Assembly (NCBI GenBank): GCA_026389055.1
Contig: JAPLIO010000078.1
Location: 3,043 to 20,644 of the forward strand
DNA: 17,602 nt
Source of the DNA: Candidatus Melainabacteria bacterium
GTDB taxonomy: Bacteria; Cyanobacteriota; Vampirovibrionia; Vampirovibrionales; JAJTHC01
Reading direction: 5' to 3'
Below the pieces are notes generated by a model that ran no database searches, was not told the DNA's origin, and was given only the letters and a program-made list of their open reading frames with translations. Position 1 is the stretch's first letter; each line of letters starts with the position of its first letter. Shown here in pieces: positions 7,187 to 14,003 of this stretch. The translations under genes were made by a program, and so were the position numbers.

Positions 7187-8287
7187 ATGTTACCAATACG
7201 CACGCAAACCCAATCCAACCGAATTTCCACCGAAGAGGCTCTCGATTTATTCCGAAACGCCAGCCTTTATGAACTAGGGCTTCGGGCGGAAGCAATGAAG
7301 CAGACCATTCACCCCGTGGGTAGCCCAATTACGTTTGTGATTGATAGCAACGTGAACTACACCAATATCTGCAACGTCGATTGCCGATTTTGTGCCTTTT
7401 ATCGCCATGCAGAAGATGCGGACGCTTACGTTTTACCCTACGAAGTTATCGCCCAAAAAGCCCAAACCCTAATAGATGCTGGGGGTACGCAGTTTTTGCT
7501 TCAAGGGGGGGTCAACCCGAATTTACCGTTTGATTATTACACCAATCTGCTTCGCCAATTACGGGCGGATTTCCCGAATTTAACGCTCCACGCTTTTTCA
7601 ACTTCTGAAATTTCCTTTATGAGCCAACTAACGGAAAAACCCTTAAGCTGGGTGCTTCAACAGCTGATAGATGCTGGGCTTTCTTCCATACCAGGGGCGG
7701 GGGCGGAAATTCTGCACGATGAGGTTCGGCTTCGGGTTAGCCCGAAGAAAATTAACACGCACGGCTGGTTGGAAGTGATGGAAGAAGCCCACAAACTGGG
7801 GCTAAAAACATCCGCTACTATGATGTTTGGCATGGGCGAACAGGATTGGCATATTATTGACCATCTGATGCAAATTCGCCAATTGCAAGATAAAACAGGG
7901 GGCTTTACCGCCTTTATTCCGTGGACTTTTCAGCCCAGCAATACGCAGTTAGAAAAACTACCCCTTGAATATCACGCTACAGGGTTGGATTTCCTTCGGG
8001 TGGTTGCTATTAGCAGGCTGGTGTTGGATAACATTGCCAATATACAATCAAGCTATTTAACGCAAGGCATGAAGTTGTGCCAAACGGCGTTACAGTTTGG
8101 GGCGAATGATATGGGGGGCTTGGTGTTGGAAGAAAACGTGGTAACAGAAGCGGGGGTGAAGCACGAAACGGCGGATGTGGCAGAAGCGGTGAAAATCATT
8201 CATCAGCTAGGGGTGCCTGCCGCCCAACGAGATACCCAATACCGCATTTTGAAAACGTATACCCCTTTGGCACCCCCTATTTTTTAG
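7187..8287 (+). CDS. mqnC: Cyclic dehypoxanthinyl futalosine synthase (radical SAM)
   Basis: MqnC cyclises dehypoxanthine futalosine in the futalosine route to menaquinone, using a SAM-cleaving 4Fe-4S cluster. At 366 residues the length is normal. The cluster motif is CNVDCRFC (Cys62, Cys66, Cys69) inside VNYTNICNVDCRFCAFYR, a block shared by MqnC and MqnE. LLQGGVNPNLPFDYY and the SIPGAGAEILHDEVR block favour MqnC over MqnE, as does the later KTSATMMFGMGE. The ATG at 7187 fits the N-terminal length of the family. The upstream sequence is weak in Shine-Dalgarno signal and ends in a pyrimidine-rich TATTTCTTC. No other mqn gene is in the window, so the pathway must be scattered in this genome. 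Confusion with MqnE or FbiC-like proteins is possible but less likely. Confidence 0.92.
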   Translation: MLPIRTQTQSNRISTEEALDLFRNASLYELGLRAEAMKQTIHPVGSPITFVIDSNVNYTNICNVDCRFCAFYRHAEDADAYVLPYEVIAQKAQTLIDAGGTQFLLQGGVNPNLPFDYYTNLLRQLRADFPNLTLHAFSTSEISFMSQLTEKPLSWVLQQLIDAGLSSIPGAGAEILHDEVRLRVSPKKINTHGWLEVMEEAHKLGLKTSATMMFGMGEQDWHIIDHLMQIRQLQDKTGGFTAFIPWTFQPSNTQLEKLPLEYHATGLDFLRVVAISRLVLDNIANIQSSYLTQGMKLCQTALQFGANDMGGLVLEENVVTEAGVKHETADVAEAVKIIHQLGVPAAQRDTQYRILKTYTPLAPPIF

Positions 8288-8330
8288 GGTGTAAAAACAC
8301 GATGCCCTTCTTTCATCTATTAGCCTTTAT

Positions 8331-8380
8331 AAAAAAACAACCTCGTAGCGGAAGAAAATAGCCGCCTCTACGAGGTGTTA
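8331..8380 (-). terminator. Intrinsic terminator between convergent mqnC and SOUL genes
   Basis: AACCTCGTAG...CGG at 8339-8351 pairs with CCG...CTACGAGGT at 8362-8376: a 9-bp stem plus three more G-C pairs after a small bulge, around a 10-base A-rich loop. Read on the minus strand the hairpin runs straight into a T-tract (complement of the A-run 8331-8337), which makes a textbook terminator for the SOUL gene ending at 8412. On the plus strand the tail is only GTTATTT, so it would serve mqnC less well. Confidence 0.8.
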
Positions 8381-8411
8381 TTTAAAAAGTAGTAGTTACA
8401 ACGAGAAGATA

Positions 8412-9026
8412 CTAAGGGTTTACCCGAATCATCACCTCATTGCGTCTTAAAAACCAAGGGGTAAACGGTGGGTTATAAAACGCATAACAAACAGGAATGC
8501 CAGCCATAACGGTAGGCATACCCGTTGCTTTCAGTGCGGCTTTTAGATCGTCGCTTCGTTTTTTTAATTCTGCCGTAGTGGGGTTCCCTGAAAATTGAAA
8601 TACTGCCCAAGTGGAAGCGGGTAAATCAATAAACCGAATGTTTGTGTTAGTTGGTTTTGGTAACGTTTCTTTTGTATAACCCTTGGGCATAATAAATTCC
8701 GTTACCCATTGGTCATTGTCTTTATCTTCACTTAAACCATATTGCCCTACAGGGGTGGTCATCGGCAGTTTTACTTCTTTATCGTTTTTACCAAAAATGT
8801 ACCCTGCTAATATCATAAAGCCTTCGTTAATGGCTTCTTTCCGTTCGCCCACGGTGGTTACTTCTGCAATAACCAGCGGTTTGTATTGCCGAACTTCAAA
8901 ACTGGCAGTTGAATTTTTAACGGTATAGACTGGCGTTTCATATTTCGGCTTTTTCGCATTGGCTAGCATGGAGGCTCCTCCGCCAATAATGGTTAGTATT
9001 AAGGCAATAAGCAGCCAATTTTTCAT
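8412..9026 (-). CDS. SOUL/HBP-family haem-binding-like protein, exported
   Basis: This 204-residue protein matches the SOUL family: SFEVRQYKPLVIAEV at about 42-56, GYIFGKN with LPMTTPV at 75-93, FIMPKGYTKETLPKP at 111-125, and the C-terminal YNPPFTPWFLRRNEVMI at 184-200. Residues 1-24 are a signal peptide or membrane anchor (Lys2, hydrophobic core 4-22, ANA before Lys25 as a plausible cleavage site), so it should act in the periplasm or at a membrane. Family members bind haem or related tetrapyrroles, often weakly. This one has no histidine at all and a single cysteine (Cys180), so His-ligated haem is excluded. A purine-rich AAAGGA lies about 16 bases before the ATG on its strand. A MITE-like element starts 28 bases upstream of the start codon and may supply or disrupt its promoter. 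Confidence 0.9.
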   Translation of the reverse strand: MKNWLLIALILTIIGGGASMLANAKKPKYETPVYTVKNSTASFEVRQYKPLVIAEVTTVGERKEAINEGFMILAGYIFGKNDKEVKLPMTTPVGQYGLSEDKDNDQWVTEFIMPKGYTKETLPKPTNTNIRFIDLPASTWAVFQFSGNPTTAELKKRSDDLKAALKATGMPTVMAGIPVCYAFYNPPFTPWFLRRNEVMIRVNP

Positions 9027-9054
9027 CGGGGTGGATATCCTTTATTTTTATTTT

Positions 9055-9225
9055 AGACCTCTTGCATGACCCGAGAGGTGGGTGCAGATACTAGGAATGT
9101 TGATTGCTCTGCAATCACTCGCTCTGCGGAACGGAGAATTTGACGTGTACACAGAAGTACATAAGAATTCGAGTACCGCAAATGACAACGTAGATGCCCC
9201 AGATATTGAGTCATGCAAGAGGTCT
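9055..9225. mobile_element. MITE-like element with 16-bp perfect terminal inverted repeats
   Basis: AGACCTCTTGCATGAC at 9055-9070 is exactly repeated in inverse at 9210-9225. The 171-bp unit has no transposase. Its interior carries short hairpins (for example GATTGC, GCAATC near 9102-9116). The ends vaguely recall IS5-type termini, from memory only. Flanks are T-rich on both sides (TTTT, TTTGT), so a TTT-type target duplication is possible but cannot be distinguished from chance. A small minus-strand reading frame spanning this element is a by-product of the repeat. Confidence 0.75.
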
Positions 9226-9236
9226 TTTGTTTAAGG

Positions 9237-9319
9237 CTTAAGTTTATCAATAGCCAATATAACCCCTTTATCTTACGACGCCTTCTTGTTTGTAACGCTT
9301 TTCTTTAGATAAACTTAAG
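9237..9319. repeat. 12-bp perfect inverted repeat with 59-bp centre
   Basis: CTTAAGTTTATC at 9237-9248 is the reverse complement of GATAAACTTAAG at 9308-9319. It lies 11 bases from the preceding element and just upstream of the ABC-F promoter. It may be another very small mobile relic, or an extended hairpin in the divergent control region. Confidence 0.55.
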
Positions 9320-9332
9320 ACGCCCTTAGGGT

Positions 9333-9364
9333 TTGAATCGCTATTTTTTTGCTTGTGATATAAT
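9333..9364 (+). promoter_or_regulatory. Probable sigma-70-type promoter for the ABC-F gene
   Basis: TATAAT at 9359-9364 is a perfect -10 box with an extended -10 TG at 9356-9357. TTGAAT at 9333-9338 is a possible -35, but the 20-base spacing is long. The extended -10 would lower the need for a good -35. The start codon is 57 bases downstream. Confidence 0.5.
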
Positions 9365-9421
9365 AATTTAGGTTTTACATTTGGGTACGCTCCCTCTAAA
9401 ATTTTAGGATTTTTTCTTTTT

Positions 9422-11383
9422 ATGATGATGCTACAAGCCAGCAATCTCTCTCTTTCTTACGGGTCTCAACAAGTACTTGAAGACGTTAGCATTAAAGTAA
9501 CCACGCACAGTCGAATTGGGCTGGTAGGGGCTAATGGCGGTGGAAAATCTACCTTGTTGAAATGCCTCATGCGGGAATTACCCCTCGATGAAGGCAAAAT
9601 TTCGGTGCCGCCGCATTACCGTATTCAATGCTTAACGCAAAATCCGCAGTTAACGGCGGGCAATACCCTAAAAGAAGAATTGTATAGCGTATTTACCGAA
9701 TTAAACGAAGCTAAAGCAGAAGAAGCTGAACTACTGGCAGATTTAGAAAACCTAACGGGTAAAGAACGGGAAGTTGCCCTTAAACGCTTGGCAATGACCC
9801 AAGAAACCCAAGAACGTATGGGCGCGGTAGATTTAGACGCCAATATTAGCCGAATGATAACGGGCTTAGGCTTCACGCTGGAAGAGCTGAATCAGCCAGT
9901 AGAATTGTTCAGCGGTGGCTGGCAGATGAGAATCAACTTAGCCAAAGTTTTGTTGCAAGGGGCAGATATTATTTTAATGGATGAACCGACGAACCATTTG
10001 GATATGGAAGCCTGTCAGTGGCTGGAAAACTTTTTAGCCCAATACCCTGGTGGGATTGTGGTGGTTTCGCACGACCGTCGGTTTTTGGATGAAGTGGTTA
10101 CTGAAATTGCGGAAATTGAACGAGGTTCGCTCACGCTTTATGCGGGCAACTATACTAGCTATCTGGAACAAAAAGAAGATAATCGAAATAGGCTGATTGC
10201 TGCAGCGGAACGTCAGCAAAAAATGCTTTCGGAACAACAGGCGTTTGTAGATAGATTTAGAGCCAGTGCTACCAAAAGTACCCAAGCCAAAAGTAGAGAA
10301 AAACAATTGGCTAAAATTGAACGCATTGAAGCCCCACCTGCTAGCTTGCGGAAAATGTCGGTGAAGTTTCCGCTGAATAACCCCAGCGGTCGGGAAGTGT
10401 TTACCCTTCGTAATATCAAAAAAGCCTTCACAGAAAAGCCCTTGTACGAAGGCGTTAGTGCTACCTTGGAATGGACAAAAGAAGCACCGCAACGGGTATT
10501 TATTTTAGGGGCGAATGGGTGCGGAAAAACCACGTTGTTCAAATTGCTGATGGGTATTGAAAAAGCAGATGAAGGCAATATTGTGTTTGGTAACAGGGTA
10601 GAATTAGGCTATTACGCCCAACACCAATTGCAAATTTTAGATGCCGATACCACCGTTTACGATACGTTGGAGCAAGCCATGCCTGCCACGCATCAATCTG
10701 AAATTCGGGGGATTTTGGGTCGGTTTTTGTTTAGTAACGACCAAGTCAACAAAAAAGTGGGCGTGTTAAGCGGTGGCGAAAAAGGCAGATTGGCGTTAGC
10801 TAGATTGATGGTTACTAGCCCGAATACCTTGTTGCTAGATGAACCAACCAACCACTTGGATATTCCTGCCCAAGAAGCGGTGGAATCTGCTTTGAAGGAT
10901 TACCAAGGCACCATTATTTGCATTTCGCACGATAGATATTTCATTCAAAGCTTGGCAACGCAAATTTGGGAATTCCATGAAGGGCAATTGGTTACGTTTG
11001 ATGGTAGTTACAATAACTACATGAAAAAACGGAAGCAATTGTTGGCAGAAGCCAGTGCGAAAAAAGCAGGGGCAGTGAAGCAGAAAATGGTTATTGGGCA
11101 AGCCCCTACCGTGGTTTTGGCGGAAGATGCTCCTATTCAGGCTAGGAAAGATTTAAAATATCTGCAAAAAAACTTGAAGCAATCTGAAACGAAAATGGCG
11201 AAATTGCAAGTTACCAAAGCGGAATTAATGGAGACGATGGCGGAACCAGCCGTTGCTCAAGATTATTTGCGGTTAGATAAATTAGCCTTAGAACTAGAAG
11301 CCCTAGAAAAAGAAGTGGAAAAAGAAGAAGCCAAATGGGAAACTTTAGCTCTACAACTTTCAGCCATGGGTGCCACCGTTTAA
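9422..11383 (+). CDS. ABC-F family ATPase (translation factor, Uup/YdiF-like)
   Basis: ABC-F proteins have two ATPase domains and no membrane part. They bind the ribosome and help relieve stalled or drug-blocked states. At 653 residues this one is of Uup/YdiF length. Domain 1: Walker A GANGGGKST (36-44), signature FSGGWQMR (163-170), Walker B and D-loop LMDEPTNHLD (185-194), H-loop SHD (216-218). The linker helices (about 245-305) are charged and carry KSTQAKSREKQL. Domain 2: Walker A GANGCGKTT (363-371), signature LSGGEKGR (449-456), LLDEPTNHLD (471-480), H-loop SHD (502-504). A charged C-terminal coiled coil (about 575-650) resembles Uup-type proteins. All catalytic residues are present. 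The gene opens with ATGATGATG, so the start could shift by one or two codons. Its last 49 bases overlap the predicted start of the next gene. Whether it is a resistance or housekeeping member cannot be told. Confidence 0.95.
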   Translation: MMMLQASNLSLSYGSQQVLEDVSIKVTTHSRIGLVGANGGGKSTLLKCLMRELPLDEGKISVPPHYRIQCLTQNPQLTAGNTLKEELYSVFTELNEAKAEEAELLADLENLTGKEREVALKRLAMTQETQERMGAVDLDANISRMITGLGFTLEELNQPVELFSGGWQMRINLAKVLLQGADIILMDEPTNHLDMEACQWLENFLAQYPGGIVVVSHDRRFLDEVVTEIAEIERGSLTLYAGNYTSYLEQKEDNRNRLIAAAERQQKMLSEQQAFVDRFRASATKSTQAKSREKQLAKIERIEAPPASLRKMSVKFPLNNPSGREVFTLRNIKKAFTEKPLYEGVSATLEWTKEAPQRVFILGANGCGKTTLFKLLMGIEKADEGNIVFGNRVELGYYAQHQLQILDADTTVYDTLEQAMPATHQSEIRGILGRFLFSNDQVNKKVGVLSGGEKGRLALARLMVTSPNTLLLDEPTNHLDIPAQEAVESALKDYQGTIICISHDRYFIQSLATQIWEFHEGQLVTFDGSYNNYMKKRKQLLAEASAKKAGAVKQKMVIGQAPTVVLAEDAPIQARKDLKYLQKNLKQSETKMAKLQVTKAELMETMAEPAVAQDYLRLDKLALELEALEKEVEKEEAKWETLALQLSAMGATV

Positions 11384-12723
11384 GCCCATCATTCTTTAAC
11401 CCGATAGTTTCTTTCGGCTTGGTTATGGCGTTGCTTTTTTCGGTGGCTGTTCCTGCCGTTTGGGCGAAAACACCGCTGGCTTCACCCACCAAAAATCTAA
11501 AAGCTGGGCTGGTTGTGGTCAATACCATCCAACCGCTAACGCTGGAAGCTACCCTCCAGCGGGTAATGGCTAATAACCCCAAAGTGAAAGCCTTAAAAGC
11601 CCAAGCCGAAGTAAGCAAAGCCCAAGTAGTAACCGCTAACGCACGGCTAAATCCTTCAATCATGAGTGATAATGGCGTGGCGGAAAAAAGTTATCGGCTA
11701 GGGGTGCAACAAACGTTTGAATTGGGTGGTAAACGTAAAAACAGAGTAGCCGTAGCTACCGCTCAGCAGGCGGTAACGGCTTCAGCTATTGCCCAGCAAT
11801 TGTTGGATATTCGGGCAGAGGTGCGTAAAACCTATACGCAAGTGTTTAATTTGCAAGAACGCCAAGCCGTTACAGAAGAAATTTTAACAACCGCTCAACA
11901 CTTATTAGATGTAACAGAAAAACGAGAGCAGGCGGGCGATGTAGCTACGCTGGATGTGTTGCAGGCTGAAATTGTGATGGTGAATGCCCGTAATGAACTG
12001 CAATTAGTGGCTTACCAAGTAGTAGAAGCTAGAAACAGGCTGAATACGTTGTTGAATCAGCCGTTGGCTACAGGGCTTCATTTAACGGCTCCAACGGCGG
12101 TGCTTTTGACAGTGCCTCACATATCGGGTATGATGACACCCCCAGTGCAAGCCCCTGCAACCGAATTAAGCGTGGAACAATTCGTGAAAATGGCGATGGA
12201 AAATCGGCCTGAAGTGCAACAGAATCTGCAAGCGTTAACGGTTATTGAAAGGCAATTAGCTTTAGCCAAAGCCAATAGAACGCCCAATTTAAGCCTAGCT
12301 GGGGGGTTTGATAAAACCACAGGCGAAGGGGGGCAGAATAGTCTTTTCGTGATGGGGAATTTGGAATTACCGTTGCTAAACAGGCAGGAAGGCCCTATTC
12401 AAGAAGCCCTTACCCGCAAAGCCCAGCTGCAAGCAGAACAAACGGCACTGCAAAGCCAATTAACATTGGAAGTAACTAATGCTTATGCGGCTTGGCAGGC
12501 TCATCAGCAACGGGTGGCTAGCTATGAAACGCAATTACTACCGAAAGCCCATTTATTGGTAGAAAAAGCAAGACGAAGTTTTGAAGAAGGAAAAGTTTCA
12601 GTTTTAACGCCTATTCATGCTCAGCAAGCGTTTATTAGTAACCACTTAGGATACCTACAGGCGTTGCAAGACGTGCAAAATGCCCTGACAGACCTTGAAC
12701 GAGCGATAGGAATCCCCCTATGA
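11335..12723 (+). CDS. Outer-membrane efflux protein, TolC/CzcC-CusC type
   Basis: This is the outer-membrane channel of a tripartite metal-efflux pump. From the ATG at 11335 it has 462 residues and an N-terminal signal sequence: a long n-region, hydrophobic 24-43, likely cleavage after AVWA at 44. Two outer-membrane efflux (OEP) repeats follow, rich in Gln/Ala coiled-coil helix. Marks include ANNPKVKALKAQAEVSKAQV, FELGGKRKNR (a typical CzcC-like LxGKR turn), AGDVATLDVLQAEIVMVNARNEL and the matching second-half EEGKVSVLTPIHAQQAF. The next gene starts within its stop codon (ATGA at 12720-12723), so translation is probably coupled. The start is not certain. The ATG at 11335 lies inside the ABC-F gene, whereas the later ATG at 11425 avoids overlap but would leave a signal peptide with no basic n-region. 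The earlier start is therefore preferred. No separate promoter is obvious. Confidence 0.9.
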   Translation: MGNFSSTTFSHGCHRLSPSFFNPIVSFGLVMALLFSVAVPAVWAKTPLASPTKNLKAGLVVVNTIQPLTLEATLQRVMANNPKVKALKAQAEVSKAQVVTANARLNPSIMSDNGVAEKSYRLGVQQTFELGGKRKNRVAVATAQQAVTASAIAQQLLDIRAEVRKTYTQVFNLQERQAVTEEILTTAQHLLDVTEKREQAGDVATLDVLQAEIVMVNARNELQLVAYQVVEARNRLNTLLNQPLATGLHLTAPTAVLLTVPHISGMMTPPVQAPATELSVEQFVKMAMENRPEVQQNLQALTVIERQLALAKANRTPNLSLAGGFDKTTGEGGQNSLFVMGNLELPLLNRQEGPIQEALTRKAQLQAEQTALQSQLTLEVTNAYAAWQAHQQRVASYETQLLPKAHLLVEKARRSFEEGKVSVLTPIHAQQAFISNHLGYLQALQDVQNALTDLERAIGIPL

Positions 12724-13991
12724 AAAAGAGTGTTACCTTTTTAATGGCGGCCTTGCTAGTGATTATCAGCTTTTTATTAGGCAAAGGCTGTTCTTCTTCG
12801 CAACCCGTGCAACAATTTGGCAACCCCAGGCCTGTTCCTAGTTCTTCGCAATCGGTTCGGGTGGAAGATGTGGTTAGCATTAACCCTGAAGCCGCTAGCC
12901 AAGCCCACTTTGAATTGCTAACCATAGAACCCAACCCCAAGGGGAATCAATTAGTTACTACGGGCGATATTCAGCCTGACGACAATAAAGTGTTCCATAT
13001 CAATTCCTTTGTGGGCGGTAGGGTTCGGCAGGAATCGGCCTTGTTGGGCGATTTTATAACCGCTGGGCAATCGTTGGCGATTGTTCAAAACTTAGAAGTG
13101 GCTAAAATTAAAGCCACCTACATTCATGAATCTCATCTGAATGAAATTGAAGTGGCTCAAGCTAAAACTCGGTTAGCGTTAGCCAACCGCACCTTGGAAC
13201 GGGAACGTCGGTTATTGGCGGAAGGCATTTCTCCTCGGAAAGATTATTATCAAGCTGAAACAGATGCCAGCATTGCTGCCACCGCCTTGCGTGGGGCGAA
13301 GGAACATGCCACCCATATCCGCACGGAAGCCCAAGCGTTGCTAAGTGCTTATGGCACGGGGTTGGGGTCTGCTCGTTCGGAACAAATTCAAACCGATGCC
13401 GTTATTAAGGCACCACGGGCAGGGGTTATTCTTAAAAAAACCATTACCGTGGGTGATATGGTAACGCCTGATATGGTTTTGTATGAAGTGGCGGATTTAT
13501 CCACCGTTTGGTTAAACATTGCCATTTACCCCAAAGATTTTACTAGCATTCATTTAGGGCAAACGGTTACGTTTATTTCAGACACGTTACCCAATACCAT
13601 TTTTTCAGGCACTGTGGATTATTTGCCTCCTACCACTACCACGCCTCAAAGTCCTATTTTCACGGCAAGAGCCTTTCTTAAAAACCCCAAGGGGCTATTA
13701 AAAACAGGCATGTTTGGGCAAGTAACCATTACGCTTCCCCCTACCGAAAATCAATCGAATCTGCTGTTTTTACCTGAACGAGCCGTTCAGCAATTGGGTG
13801 CTGAAAAAGTGGTATTTAAGGTGATAGCCCCGAATCAGTACAGAAAACAAGTGGTTGAATTGGGCGAAAAAACAACAGGCGGTTATTGGGTGAAAAAAGG
13901 GGTATCGCATGCCGATAAAGTGGTGGGTGATGGTAGCTTTATTTTAAAAGCGGAACTACTAAAAAGCCAATCTGCCCAAGAAGGGGGCTAG
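12720..13991 (+). CDS. Periplasmic adaptor (membrane-fusion) protein, CzcB/CusB type
   Basis: This protein joins the inner-membrane RND pump to the outer-membrane channel. Of its 423 residues, 1-20 form a hydrophobic export segment ending in GKGCSSSQ. Cys24 could carry lipid, but the preceding residues are not a canonical lipobox. Visible order: a lipoyl-like half near INSFVGGRVRQESALLGDFITAGQSL, an alpha-hairpin (about 130-215, including ANRTLERERRLLAEGISPRKDYYQ), the second lipoyl half IKAPRAGVILKKTITVGDMV, and then a beta-barrel beginning with LYEVADLSTVWLNIAIYPKD. The C-terminal membrane-proximal domain has the FLPERAVQQLGAEKVVFKV pattern. No extra His-rich metal-binding tail is seen, unlike some CzcB proteins. 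Overlap with the upstream stop codon and a 12-base gap to the pump gene show an operon. Confidence 0.93.
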   Translation: MKKSVTFLMAALLVIISFLLGKGCSSSQPVQQFGNPRPVPSSSQSVRVEDVVSINPEAASQAHFELLTIEPNPKGNQLVTTGDIQPDDNKVFHINSFVGGRVRQESALLGDFITAGQSLAIVQNLEVAKIKATYIHESHLNEIEVAQAKTRLALANRTLERERRLLAEGISPRKDYYQAETDASIAATALRGAKEHATHIRTEAQALLSAYGTGLGSARSEQIQTDAVIKAPRAGVILKKTITVGDMVTPDMVLYEVADLSTVWLNIAIYPKDFTSIHLGQTVTFISDTLPNTIFSGTVDYLPPTTTTPQSPIFTARAFLKNPKGLLKTGMFGQVTITLPPTENQSNLLFLPERAVQQLGAEKVVFKVIAPNQYRKQVVELGEKTTGGYWVKKGVSHADKVVGDGSFILKAELLKSQSAQEGG

Positions 13992-14003
13992 TAAGCAGTT
14001 ACC

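Larger units (their letters stand above)
9027..9421. other. Intergenic region with two inverted-repeat elements and a promoter
   Basis: This 395-base gap between divergent genes holds a MITE-like element (9055-9225), a second inverted repeat (9237-9319) and a promoter-like sequence for the ABC-F gene (9333-9364). The leader from 9365 to 9421 has an AGGA at 9406-9409, 12 bases before the start codon. I see no gene. Confidence 0.7.

Noticed and set aside
9053..9250. Minus-strand frame of 65 codons upstream of the SOUL gene
   Set aside because: It spans the MITE-like element from end to end, and its sequence is explained by the repeat.
11211..11663. Minus-strand frame of 150 codons across the ABC-F/efflux junction
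   Set aside because: It is antisense to two strongly supported genes and has no family features of its own.
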